Shown piece after piece: positions 37,534 through 45,996 of a stretch of DNA of 64,000 bases; positions within the stretch are counted from its first letter, which is position 1; every line of letters begins with the position of its first letter. The DNA lies in contig NZ_CP113941.1 of the NCBI RefSeq assembly GCF_029392675.1, forward strand, positions 1,345,001-1,409,000, in the 5' to 3' direction. Source of the stretch: Lactobacillus sp. ESL0684 (GTDB taxonomy: Bacteria > Bacillota > Bacilli > Lactobacillales > Lactobacillaceae). The translations under genes and the position numbers were made by a program. The notes under the pieces were generated by a model that ran no database searches, was not told where the DNA came from, and worked only from the letters and a program-made list of their open reading frames with translations.

Positions 37534-38973
37534 CTACTCTGGAAATAGCTCATTGATTCTATTTTCATCAAAGCCGAAAAACCAAGTTAATAAAAATCCA
37601 CCTAAATACGCAATTAGCATGGCAATGATAAATTGTAATTGCTGACCAGGTTGAATAATCAATAATCCAAAGATTCCTGATACACCTTGAGACACTGTCC
37701 CTAAGTGAAACAATGATGCTGCAACACCACCAAAACCAGCACCTAAACAAGCGGTAATAAATGACTTACCTAATGGTAAAGTTACAGCATACATTAGTGG
37801 CTCGCCAACACCTAAAATTGCAACTGGGATTGAACTCATTGCCAATTTTTTAAAGCGCTTATTTTTACTTCTAAAATACAAGGCTAGTCCAGATCCTACT
37901 TGACCACCACCGGCCATTGTTATGATTGGCAGCAAATAATTGATACCATGCGTTGGCCCCGTTGGGTCGTTTAACATTACATGGATTGGCGTTAAAGCCT
38001 GATGCAACCCAACTGATACTAAACCTAAGAATGAAGATGACAGAATATAGCCACCAATCCAACTGAGCTTAGTATACATAAAGTCCATTACAACATATAT
38101 GATATTAGTTAACCAACTACCAAAAGGCTGCAAGAATACCACGGATACTAGACAACAAAAGACAAGCGTTAAGATAGGTGTAAAGAAAGTATCTAAAATA
38201 TTTGGCATCCAAGTTCTTATCCATCTTTCAGTTAGAGCAATAAAAATACCCATAAATAACGCAGTCATCAACCCGCCAATTCCTGTAACATACGGTTGAT
38301 TAGTAATTGGCATCGAAATAGCTAATGAGGCCAAAGGAAATGACGGGATTCCACTTAAACAAAAAATACCGCCAATCCCACCTAAAATTGCTGAACCCTT
38401 GAATTCCTTTGCAGCATTCATTCCAACAAAGACGGGTAAAAAGGCAAATAGTCCCCAGCCAATAGTCTTAATGGTTATATACCACCAATCATTAGCAAAA
38501 GCATTACCTGTCTGATAATCAATTACGTTAGTTATTCCGTTAACTAGTCCTGCAGCAATAATACCTGGTAGTAATGGAACAAATACATTGGCAATATGGT
38601 GTAATCCTCTTTGAAGAGGTTTATCATGCTTAGCCTTTTGTGTAGCCTTATTCTTCTGGGCTTGTACTTTAACATCATCTAAATTGCCAACATCATCGTC
38701 GTCTTGTCCCAAGTCCAAATTAGCCAAAGCAGAAAATTCTGCCGCCACTTTAGCTACCTTCCCAGGTCCAAGTACAACTTGCAAATCATTATCTTGACTA
38801 ACAACACCCAAAACACCATCTGTACTCTTTAGTTCATCAATATTAGCCTTAGATTTGTCAATAAGAGTTAGACGCAAGCGAGTCATACAAGAAATAACTG
38901 CTTTTACATTTTCTTTACCTCCCACTGAATCCAGAATTTTTTTGGCTAAAATTTGTTCGCTATCTTTCTTCAT
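37534..38973 (-). CDS. PTS IIBC permease, MurP-like (N-acetylmuramic acid type)
   Basis: 479 residues: N-terminal IIB domain (1-90) with phosphorylated Cys29 in SCMTRLRL and a GPGKVAKVAAEF block, a Lys/Gln/Asp-rich linker (about 90-125), and a ten-helix IIC domain of the glucose superfamily. No IIA domain is attached, as in MurP, which borrows IIA-Glc. The GPGKV block and the context (SLAP glucosaminidase, serine hydrolase of AmiE type) favour MurNAc or anhydro-MurNAc uptake over trehalose or sucrose. MurQ etherase and MurR are not in the window. Confidence 0.78.
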   Translation of the reverse strand: MKKDSEQILAKKILDSVGGKENVKAVISCMTRLRLTLIDKSKANIDELKSTDGVLGVVSQDNDLQVVLGPGKVAKVAAEFSALANLDLGQDDDDVGNLDDVKVQAQKNKATQKAKHDKPLQRGLHHIANVFVPLLPGIIAAGLVNGITNVIDYQTGNAFANDWWYITIKTIGWGLFAFLPVFVGMNAAKEFKGSAILGGIGGIFCLSGIPSFPLASLAISMPITNQPYVTGIGGLMTALFMGIFIALTERWIRTWMPNILDTFFTPILTLVFCCLVSVVFLQPFGSWLTNIIYVVMDFMYTKLSWIGGYILSSSFLGLVSVGLHQALTPIHVMLNDPTGPTHGINYLLPIITMAGGGQVGSGLALYFRSKNKRFKKLAMSSIPVAILGVGEPLMYAVTLPLGKSFITACLGAGFGGVAASLFHLGTVSQGVSGIFGLLIIQPGQQLQFIIAMLIAYLGGFLLTWFFGFDENRINELFPE

Positions 38974-38985
38974 TGTAGTTACCCT

Positions 38986-39882
38986 TTAATTTAATTGATC
39001 TAAAGCCCAACCATAAGCATTTGGTGCAACTTTAGTCCAGTAAGTCCAATTGTGATTATCGCCAGAATCCTTAACGAACTTAACATTAACATCATTAGTC
39101 TCTAGCTCTTTAACAAATCTAGAAACATCTTTAATTGGTACAGTCGTATCAGCTGAAGTCGATTCTACAAAAAACTTTACCTTGCGTGAATCAGAGTTTA
39201 TATATCTAGTTGGAAAAACCGAATTATAAAATTTATCAGACCAGCTAACATCACCGTCCATAAAAGCATGCATCCTCATTCTAATTGGATTATCTTTAGG
39301 CAAATGCCGCCAAACCGCTGGAGAAATTAAGACTGCTTTATTAAAAATAGTTGGGTACTTCAAAGCTAAACGAGCAGCACCATAACCGCCCATAGAAATA
39401 CCACCAATTGCGGTACTATTTGGATCAGTCTTAGTCTTATATAGCTTATTGATTGTTGGGATCAAGTCATCAACAATCGCACTCTCCATTTGCATTCCAC
39501 CATTTTTTTGATTGATGTAGAAGCTGTTAAAACCATCAATAAAAACCACAATCATTTTTTCATTTTTACGGTGAATTAACCCATCCAAAATCTGTTGCGA
39601 ATTAAAGCGTTCTAGCAAATTTCGGTGATTGCCATCAACTCCATGCATCATATAGAGGACTGGATAACGCTTGTTACTATTTGCGTTATATCCTGCAGGC
39701 AAATAAACATCATAATCCCAATCCATATGGAGTTTTTTCGAATACATTGTTGTCGTTACAACTTGACTTTGATTCGGTTTAACCGCAGAATCAGCAGCAG
39801 CTTTTTTCTGTCCACAACCAGTTAACAATAATCCTAGAGGTAATACTGCTAATGCTGAAAGCCAATATTTTCTTGATTTCAT
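38986..39882 (-). CDS. Lipoprotein esterase, esterase-D type alpha/beta hydrolase
   Basis: 298 residues. Lipobox LLLTGCGQ with Cys23, then an Esterase (PF00756) domain with RYPVLYMMHGVDGN, nucleophile Ser163 in GGISMGGYG, and a C-terminal SGDNHNWTYW that supplies the catalytic His. Surface-anchored; substrate unknown, probably an acyl or feruloyl/acetyl ester. It lies between the serine hydrolase and the MurP-like PTS in the same operon, so de-O-acetylation of peptidoglycan fragments is a reasonable guess, not shown. Confidence 0.83.
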   Translation of the reverse strand: MKSRKYWLSALAVLPLGLLLTGCGQKKAAADSAVKPNQSQVVTTTMYSKKLHMDWDYDVYLPAGYNANSNKRYPVLYMMHGVDGNHRNLLERFNSQQILDGLIHRKNEKMIVVFIDGFNSFYINQKNGGMQMESAIVDDLIPTINKLYKTKTDPNSTAIGGISMGGYGAARLALKYPTIFNKAVLISPAVWRHLPKDNPIRMRMHAFMDGDVSWSDKFYNSVFPTRYINSDSRKVKFFVESTSADTTVPIKDVSRFVKELETNDVNVKFVKDSGDNHNWTYWTKVAPNAYGWALDQLN

Positions 39883-39910
39883 TACTTTTTCTCTTTCTAA
39901 AGTAAGAATG

Positions 39911-41845
39911 TTATTTATCTAAAACATAATCTTTTATTTGCTTACCAAGCTTTGATTTTAAAAACTGATCAATGCTATTTCCACGCTTGCTTCTAGCTTT
40001 TAAAGTATCAAATATCGCATGGAGATCATTTTTATCAGAATAGCTTTGATCACCAGAATTTTTCTGAATTTCATTATAACGTTGGGTCGCTAAGCTAATT
40101 AGTTTACTATTATTAGCAGAAGTGGAATCATTATTAATTCCTGCATACGCTAGTCCAACAATATCACCATATTTAGCAAGTAAATAATGGCTGCCAGCAA
40201 AATCATTCGGGGTTTCTTTAGCATTAATAATCGGTGTGTTTCGACAATTCGTTAGCAATATAACTGCTGTATTATCACGAGGATCAACAACTGTTAAAGT
40301 TCCTGTCCAACCTGTATGACCTACAGTATTTGCATCAGACAAGTTAGAAAAGGCCCATGAATATTTCCCACTAGCTTCACGCCTCCAACCCAAACCGTAT
40401 GAAGAATCTGTAGATTTAGGCTTTATAAATTCATCCAAAGTGTCCTCATCAAAAATTTTACTTTCACCGTAACCGCCATGATTAATGACAGTTTGTGCTA
40501 AAACGGCTAAATCGCTCGCATTACTAAACAATCCGGCATGTCCGCTGACACCTTTCATCGTATAGTAAGCTTTCTCATCGTGAACTTCGCCTTGAATCGT
40601 ATGTGTTCTAATGTTGTTAAAATTAATCGTATGATCTCGAGTATTACCATTTAATTCAGTTGCCGCAATTTGATTCTTAGAAAATCCTTTCTTTAAAGGG
40701 TTAAAAAGAGTATGCGTCAAATTTAATTGCTGATATATATTATTTTCAACATAGTCATCTTCAGACTGGCCAGTTACTTTTTCAACAATTAATCCTAATA
40801 ACATATAATCTACATCTGAATAAATAGTTTTAGTTCCTGGCTTATAAGCAAGCGGAGTTGCAATTATTTTTTTCAAAACTTCAGACCGCTCTTGTGTATA
40901 CACCGGGTTGATATTTTTACTAGTTTTATCAGAACCAGTTGGATCATAATTATTGTTATGATATTGCGGATCTGCTGGAAAACCAGCTTGATGCATTAAA
41001 ATATCACGAATAGTTAAATTGGATTTACCCTTAATTGCGTCACTGGCTCCATCTTGAAAATCAGGAAAAATTGTTGCTACTTTTGCATTAATGTCTAATT
41101 TACCTTCTGAAACCAGTTTTTGAATTGCAAAATTAGTGGCATACATTTTGGTATTGGAAGCCAAATCATACAAGGTATTATTATTTACTTTAGTACCTGT
41201 TTTTAGCCGCTTATCGTTTTCAGAGTAACTATTTAGTAATCCATATGCACTTTTCTTGATAATCTTACCATTATGCACAATGGCTAATTGAGCTGAACTA
41301 AATCCATGATTAATTTCTTGTTTAATTAATGTATCTAATAATTTAAACGAATTGTTCTGTAAATTAGCTTTTTTCTTTGAAGCGTCAGTTAGAGTTGGAT
41401 ATGGAACCCTAACTTTAAGGATATCTTTTTCATTAATCGCTTTATTTACTGAAATTTGTAATGAATTATTGCCATTCTTGGTTAAAGATCCGATTTTTAA
41501 CTTAGTCCAAGTATTTGACTTGACCGAACTTAAGTTAACTTTTTGACCATTAACATATAAGCCAAATTTTTTTGGCTTATTAGAATAAACTGAAACTTCC
41601 CCTTGTCCAGCAAATCCATAAAACTTTCTTGTAACATTATTAAGCAAAGACCAAGTATCAAAATCAGGATTATCATCTTTTTCATCAATTGGAAAAGTCT
41701 GAGATAGTTGATAGTCTTTTTTATCATTTGAAGTAGCCAAAACACTCGCCTCTACATTACTCGCTGCCATACTATGACTTATTAAAATTCCAATCAGTAG
41801 AACTGAAAATACAACAAAATACTTGTTAAGAATCCTTTTTTTCAT
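39911..41845 (-). CDS. Secreted beta-lactamase-family serine hydrolase, AmiE/PBP4*-like
   Basis: 644 residues from ATG at 41845 (AAGGGG seven bases upstream; the frame opening at 41938 runs through the promoter, so it is rejected). Signal peptide (about 1-30), an extra all-beta carbohydrate-binding-like region (about 60-150), then a class-C beta-lactamase fold with Ser230-x-x-Lys233 (LASNTK), Tyr342-Ser-Asp (YSD) and GHTGWTG. In Bacillus subtilis an enzyme of this family, AmiE (YbbE), releases peptide from MurNAc-peptides in the murP gene cluster. Here it heads the four-gene operon with a MurP-like PTS. Confidence 0.83.
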   Translation of the reverse strand: MKKRILNKYFVVFSVLLIGILISHSMAASNVEASVLATSNDKKDYQLSQTFPIDEKDDNPDFDTWSLLNNVTRKFYGFAGQGEVSVYSNKPKKFGLYVNGQKVNLSSVKSNTWTKLKIGSLTKNGNNSLQISVNKAINEKDILKVRVPYPTLTDASKKKANLQNNSFKLLDTLIKQEINHGFSSAQLAIVHNGKIIKKSAYGLLNSYSENDKRLKTGTKVNNNTLYDLASNTKMYATNFAIQKLVSEGKLDINAKVATIFPDFQDGASDAIKGKSNLTIRDILMHQAGFPADPQYHNNNYDPTGSDKTSKNINPVYTQERSEVLKKIIATPLAYKPGTKTIYSDVDYMLLGLIVEKVTGQSEDDYVENNIYQQLNLTHTLFNPLKKGFSKNQIAATELNGNTRDHTINFNNIRTHTIQGEVHDEKAYYTMKGVSGHAGLFSNASDLAVLAQTVINHGGYGESKIFDEDTLDEFIKPKSTDSSYGLGWRREASGKYSWAFSNLSDANTVGHTGWTGTLTVVDPRDNTAVILLTNCRNTPIINAKETPNDFAGSHYLLAKYGDIVGLAYAGINNDSTSANNSKLISLATQRYNEIQKNSGDQSYSDKNDLHAIFDTLKARSKRGNSIDQFLKSKLGKQIKDYVLDK

Positions 41846-41886
41846 TCTAATCCCCTTCATATCGCATTTTAAATTGCTTACATTTT

Positions 41887-41900
41887 TGAATTCGCTTTCA
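41887..41900 (-). promoter_or_regulatory. cre-like catabolite control site
   Basis: TGAAAGCGAATTCA on the minus strand matches TGWAANCGNTNWCA at 13 of 14 positions and starts directly after the -10 box, so CcpA could repress the operon when good sugars are present. Confidence 0.6.
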
Positions 41901-41928
41901 GTATATAGCAAAGGAAAATAATTTTCAA
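41900..41928 (-). promoter_or_regulatory. Promoter of the cell-wall scavenging operon
   Basis: TTGAAA (41923-41928), a 17-base spacer and TATACT (41900-41905) directly upstream of the serine hydrolase gene. Confidence 0.72.
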
Positions 41929-42002
41929 TAAATTTCAAAAAAATAAAAATTTATTTTTTAAGTAAAAGGTGAATCTATAGATAGCAGTATCTTCAATTTT
42001 AA

Positions 42003-42047
42003 AAGAAAAAAGCAGTGGCTTAATATCTCATTGAATATCAAGCCACT
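42003..42047 (-). terminator. Terminator of the bacteriocin export genes
   Basis: Minus-strand stem AGTGGCTTGATAT/ATATTAAGCCACT (one wobble, eight-base loop) followed by GCTTTTTTCTTTT, 30 bases past the HlyD-type gene stop. Confidence 0.85.
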
Positions 42048-42076
42048 ACTAGGTTAGTGTATTTTGTGTTAAAGCT

Positions 42077-43171
42077 TTAATTTTGATTTAGTAATTTATC
42101 CTTATAATAATTAAAGAAACTCTTCTTGCCTGTAATAATTGAAGTTGACCCTACCATACCGTATTTTAAAAGTTTTCTAGTTGCTGGGGATACTTGCGCT
42201 GTCGAAGTCACAACATAAGCAGTTTGTTGTTTATCAATATTAACTGGTGAAACACTAATTTGTTTAATCTTACCTGTAATGATGACTGGTTTAGGAACAT
42301 TACGGGTAATTTTAAAGCGGATTTTTTGTCCTCGTTTTACTGAAGAAATATCTGCTGTTGACACGTATGACTTAAGTTGCAGTTCCGTCTGTTTTTGTAA
42401 AACCGGATAAATTTGTGCTACTTCACTACCAGCTGGGATATACTGCGCCTTTTGATATTGGTCATTAATATGCAAAACTCCACTTTTAGGTGCTTTAATC
42501 CGATAAGTCTTAGCTTGATCTGTCAAATTATCAATATTAGCAGCAACTTCCTGTAACTTTTGACGGTTATCAACTAATTGCTGAGACACTTTCTCTAGTT
42601 CCTGCATTTGTAATGAATCAAGCTTGGAGTTATTTTCTTGTAATTGATAATCTGTATCTTTTTTAGATTGCTGATGGTCTTTATGTTGTTGATTTGCTTG
42701 CTCATTCTGCGTCAGCACTATCTGCCTTTGTGCCAAATAGTCCTTCAAAATAGCGCGATAACCATATTCATCATCAGTAGTAAAAACATCTTGATTTTGC
42801 GAAATTCCCTGCTTTAACAAATTTAAGTTCGTCTGTTGTTGTTGCAAATTCGATTGCTGTTGCTTATAGTATTGCTGCTTATGTTGATCTGCACTAGCAT
42901 TGTAAACTAATAATAACTCTCCTCGCTTAACTAGCTTACCTTCATGTAATAAATTACGCTTAATTACATTAGTAGAGGATGATTGCACGACCGCTGCCGC
43001 GTGTTTAGGTTCAATCGTACCCATACCAGCAATCGTAATCTCCTTTTGTCCCCAAAAAGAAAAAGCTAGAACCACTACAATGATTAACGCCATTGGAATA
43101 ATAATCATTGTGGAAAAGTTATTGAAACGTTTGGTATAAAATTCGCTACTTTCTAGGTATTTTTGATCCAT
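42077..43171 (-). CDS. HlyD/MesE-family bacteriocin secretion accessory protein
   Basis: 364 residues. A cytoplasmic start, one membrane segment (about residues 22-44), a lipoyl-like half, a long Gln-rich coiled coil (about 95-215) and a beta-barrel return with APKSGVLHINDQY. This is the MesE/SkgE/ComB membrane-fusion-type family that works with peptide-cleaving ABC exporters. It lies 15 bases after the C39 exporter gene, so the two form a dedicated export operon for the double-glycine peptides on the opposite strand. Confidence 0.9.
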   Translation of the reverse strand: MDQKYLESSEFYTKRFNNFSTMIIIPMALIIVVVLAFSFWGQKEITIAGMGTIEPKHAAAVVQSSSTNVIKRNLLHEGKLVKRGELLLVYNASADQHKQQYYKQQQSNLQQQQTNLNLLKQGISQNQDVFTTDDEYGYRAILKDYLAQRQIVLTQNEQANQQHKDHQQSKKDTDYQLQENNSKLDSLQMQELEKVSQQLVDNRQKLQEVAANIDNLTDQAKTYRIKAPKSGVLHINDQYQKAQYIPAGSEVAQIYPVLQKQTELQLKSYVSTADISSVKRGQKIRFKITRNVPKPVIITGKIKQISVSPVNIDKQQTAYVVTSTAQVSPATRKLLKYGMVGSTSIITGKKSFFNYYKDKLLNQN

Positions 43172-43186
43172 TATTAACTTCTCCCC

Positions 43187-45337
43187 TTATTCACTGACCA
43201 AATCATAGTAATAGCCATGCTGTGCTAACAAGTCTGCATGCATACCTTGTTCCACTAACTTACCATTATTAAGTACCACGATATTGTCTGTTTCTCGGGC
43301 AATCGATAAACGATGCGCAATAAAAATAATGGTGCGATCAGACAACTTCAAGAGATTCTTAACTAGTCGTTTTTCGGTAATAGTATCTAGTCCACTGGTT
43401 GACTCATCTAAGATCAACACTTTAGCTGGTGATAATAATGCACGAGCAATTGCCAAACGCTGCTTCTGTCCACCTGACAGAACTGTTGCGTCTTCGTCAA
43501 GATGAGTTTCAAATTGCATTGGCATTTTCGCAATATCATCTGCAATTAATGCTGTCTGACAAGCCGCCAAAATATCATCTGGACTAGTATCTGACCGGTT
43601 ACCTAACTTTAAGTTATCAAGAATTGTCCCTGAAAATAAATACGGATCTTGAGGCAGATAATTAACATAGCTGCGCAAAGTATGCTTATCAATATTCTGT
43701 AAATCATGACCATTAATCAAAATTTGGCCTGACTTTGGCTCAAAGAAATTAACTAGCAACTTAACCAACGTGGACTTACCCGATCCACTCATACCAACAA
43801 TGGTTAACTTTTCATTAGCTGGAATCGTTAAATTAATCTGGTGTAGGACATCTGCGCCATAGCCATATTGGTAGGAGACATTCTTTAATTCAATTGGTCC
43901 TGCCAACTGACTAACCTGCTTGACTGGTCTAGTCTGTTTAAATTCACTCTCGACCAAAAAGACCTCATTTAACCGATTATTAGCTACTTGGGCGCTCTGC
44001 AACTTAGGTTGTAAGTTAATAATATTCTGTAAAGGATTAACGAAAAAGGATAATAAAGCATTGTAAGTCATCAATTGACCAACCGACAATTCGTTATGAA
44101 TGACTAAGCCAGCCCCAGTCCATAAGATAACAACTTCTAAGGCTAACTGGACGAACAACTTAATTGCCTGTTGCAACGTATCTGACTTAGTATAAGCCAA
44201 ACTCTTCTTAAGGAAGTCAACAAACTCACTATCTATCTTTTGGTAACGAGTATCTTCACTATTTAGGCCCTTAATCGTTTCAATTCCACGAATATCTTCA
44301 ATAATTGAAGAACTAACTACACTATTAGCTTCCATTTCCTTTTGATTAAGGCGTTCAAACGGTTTAGTAAAGGCAAGGATAATTACGACATAAATAGGAA
44401 GAGAAATTAACGTAATTAAAAATAGTTTGCTACTTTGAATTCCTAGAATGACCCCCATAATGACCACAATACCAACATCTAGTAACATGGATAAGACAGC
44501 ACTAGCAAGTGCATCAATAATCTTACTAGCATCTGAGAAACGGGAGACAATCTCACCAGTATTGCGAGTGGCGAAGAATTCCATAGGCAACTTAAAAATG
44601 TGCTTAATGTAACCCAGAATAATTTCAATCGATAGCCGTTGCCCCAGAATTGCTAAGAGGAAATTCTGCGCATAGGTGAAAATCGCTTGAAAAACATAGA
44701 ACACGATTAATCCGATTGCAATAATTGCCAAAGTATTCTGTAAGTTATTCGGAATGTAAGTATCAATGATCGCTTGTAAGAAATACGAGCCAACAATACT
44801 GATAAGTGTGGTCAATAAAGCTGCTAGCACAATGTTAAGTAGCAGCTTCTTTTGCTTAAGTAAGCCTGGAATAAAAGAGAATAAAGAATTTTTCTTTTCT
44901 TTCACCGGTTCATAGGTAGCCTTAGGTGCAATAAAGATTGCCACCCCAGTCCACTCTTGTTCGAACTTAGCCTTGGATATTTTCACAACGCCAACTGACC
45001 CATCTGGGTCAGCTATCGTCACCGTTTTTTTACCCACTTTTAGCACAACATAGTAATGTTCAAGTTCTTGATTTTTAATCACATGTGCAATAAATGGTAG
45101 TGGTAAGTCTTTGACATCAAATAATGACATATCTGCCTTAATTGCTTTAGTTTCAAAACCAAACTTCTGAGCAGTCTTGACCAAGCCAAGTGCTGTCGTT
45201 CCCATTTGATCAGTCTTGGCCAAGTTACGCAACTTGGCTAAAGAAACTTGAGTTCCAAAGTGCTTGAACAACATCGCCAGAGCCGCTACCCCACAATCGG
45301 TCTCATCAACCTGTTGTATATAAATTTTATTATACAT
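43187..45337 (-). CDS. Peptide-cleaving ABC exporter with C39 peptidase domain
   Basis: 716 residues in three parts: an N-terminal C39 cysteine peptidase (Cys15 in DETDCGVAAL, His94 in HYYVVLKV, Asp110 in ADPDG), a six-helix ABC membrane domain (about 165-440), and an ATPase (Walker A GMSGSGKSTLVK, signature VLSGGQKQRLAIARA, Walker B LILDESTSGLD). It removes double-glycine leaders and exports the mature peptide. It is divergent from the peptide genes at 45509. Its promoter sits close to a 13-base A run. It lacks no key residue. Confidence 0.95.
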   Translation of the reverse strand: MYNKIYIQQVDETDCGVAALAMLFKHFGTQVSLAKLRNLAKTDQMGTTALGLVKTAQKFGFETKAIKADMSLFDVKDLPLPFIAHVIKNQELEHYYVVLKVGKKTVTIADPDGSVGVVKISKAKFEQEWTGVAIFIAPKATYEPVKEKKNSLFSFIPGLLKQKKLLLNIVLAALLTTLISIVGSYFLQAIIDTYIPNNLQNTLAIIAIGLIVFYVFQAIFTYAQNFLLAILGQRLSIEIILGYIKHIFKLPMEFFATRNTGEIVSRFSDASKIIDALASAVLSMLLDVGIVVIMGVILGIQSSKLFLITLISLPIYVVIILAFTKPFERLNQKEMEANSVVSSSIIEDIRGIETIKGLNSEDTRYQKIDSEFVDFLKKSLAYTKSDTLQQAIKLFVQLALEVVILWTGAGLVIHNELSVGQLMTYNALLSFFVNPLQNIINLQPKLQSAQVANNRLNEVFLVESEFKQTRPVKQVSQLAGPIELKNVSYQYGYGADVLHQINLTIPANEKLTIVGMSGSGKSTLVKLLVNFFEPKSGQILINGHDLQNIDKHTLRSYVNYLPQDPYLFSGTILDNLKLGNRSDTSPDDILAACQTALIADDIAKMPMQFETHLDEDATVLSGGQKQRLAIARALLSPAKVLILDESTSGLDTITEKRLVKNLLKLSDRTIIFIAHRLSIARETDNIVVLNNGKLVEQGMHADLLAQHGYYYDLVSE

Positions 45338-45378
45338 AAATACCCAACTTCTTAAATCGCTTTCTTTTTATATTCCTA

Positions 45379-45406
45379 ATTATACTAATAAAAAAAAAAA
45401 AACAAT
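45379..45406 (-). promoter_or_regulatory. Promoter of the export operon with 13-base T tract
   Basis: Minus strand TTGTTT, then a spacer of about 15 bases made mostly of T, then TATAAT (45379-45384). The homopolymer (A run at 45390-45402 on the plus strand) lies inside the spacer. Confidence 0.45.
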
Positions 45407-45422
45407 TTATTCCTAAAAAATG

Positions 45423-45451
45423 TTGACAATTTTTTTGAATGGTTTTAATCT
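45423..45451 (+). promoter_or_regulatory. Promoter of the double-glycine peptide genes
   Basis: Perfect TTGACA (45423-45428), a 17-base spacer and TAATCT (45446-45451) upstream of the first peptide gene. Confidence 0.65.
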
Positions 45452-45458
45452 ATAAATG

Positions 45459-45472
45459 AACTTTCGAAAGTT
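45459..45472. promoter_or_regulatory. 14-bp perfect palindrome in the peptide promoter
   Basis: AACTTTCGAAAGTT reads the same on both strands and lies just past the -10 box, near the expected transcript start. It may be an operator; no regulator gene is adjacent. Confidence 0.45.
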
Positions 45473-45508
45473 TAAGTAAATTATCATATTTTTATTAGGA
45501 GTAATATC

Positions 45509-45700
45509 ATGGAAAAAAACAAAGTTTTATCGATGTATTCTAATATGTCAGATAAAGAACTCACAAATTTTGTTGGTGGAAAAAAGAAGAAAAGTGGTTG
45601 GGACAAATTTTGGGGTAGTGTAGGTACTAACCTAACTAATTTTGGTCATGCCACTGCTGATGCAATTAATAGTTTTGGCGATGGCCTTTTCGGTAATTAA
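45509..45700 (+). CDS. Double-glycine peptide 1, bacteriocin-like precursor
   Basis: 63 residues. The leader (residues 1-24, acidic, ending ELTNFVGG) has the spacing of class II bacteriocin leaders. The mature part is 39 residues, begins KKKKSGWDKFWGS (four lysines, then two tryptophans), and continues with Gly, Asn, Phe and no cysteine. A cationic N-terminus followed by a Gly-rich tail resembles pore-forming class II peptides. AGGAG lies seven bases before the ATG. It is divergent from the C39 exporter, its likely processing machine. I do not recognise a named bacteriocin. Confidence 0.85.
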   Translation: MEKNKVLSMYSNMSDKELTNFVGGKKKKSGWDKFWGSVGTNLTNFGHATADAINSFGDGLFGN

Positions 45701-45731
45701 TTGTTATCTGGATTTTATTTAGGAGATAAAA

Positions 45732-45899
45732 ATGAAAACTATTAATACAATAAGCAGTTATAATACTTTAGATTCAACTGATTTAGAAAATATACATGGT
45801 GGTCGTAACAAATTGGCATACAATATCGGTAAAGGTCTTAGACAAGCCTTGAATATATTTTCAGAAGCTGCTCCCATCATCATGCATTATGTGAAGTAA
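45732..45899 (+). CDS. Double-glycine peptide 2
   Basis: 55 residues, too short for routine ORF calling. Start ATG at 45732 after AGGAG, stop TAA at 45897. Leader MKTINTISSYNTLDSTDLEN then IHGG (24 residues) fits a double-glycine leader; the mature part RNKLAYNIGKGLRQAL, followed by NIFSEAAPIIMHYVK (31 residues), is cationic and amphipathic. It lies 31 bases after peptide 1 and is followed by a terminator-like hairpin. It could be a second component of a two-peptide bacteriocin or a signal peptide. No family recognised. Confidence 0.78.
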   Translation: MKTINTISSYNTLDSTDLENIHGGRNKLAYNIGKGLRQALNIFSEAAPIIMHYVK

Positions 45900-45938
45900 T
45901 GGAAAAGCAAAATATAGTACATATCTAAAAGAAAATTT

Positions 45939-45977
45939 AAGTGATAAGAAATATTTTTTTCTTATCACTTTCTTTTT
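45939..45977 (+). terminator. Terminator after peptides 1 and 2
   Basis: Stem AAGTGATAAGAAA/TTTCTTATCACTT (loop about six bases) followed by TCTTTTT. It separates peptides 1 and 2 from the CPBP gene, though read-through is possible. Confidence 0.75.
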
Positions 45978-45996
45978 AAAATATAAGGGAAGATAC

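Noticed and set aside
41846..41938. Upstream ATG start for the serine hydrolase
   Set aside because: The extension runs through the mapped promoter-like boxes and cre site and has no ribosome site; ATG at 41845 starts a clear signal peptide.
45451..45456. TATAAA as the -10 box of the peptide promoter
   Set aside because: It would need a 22-base spacer from TTGACA; TAATCT at 45446 gives the normal 17.
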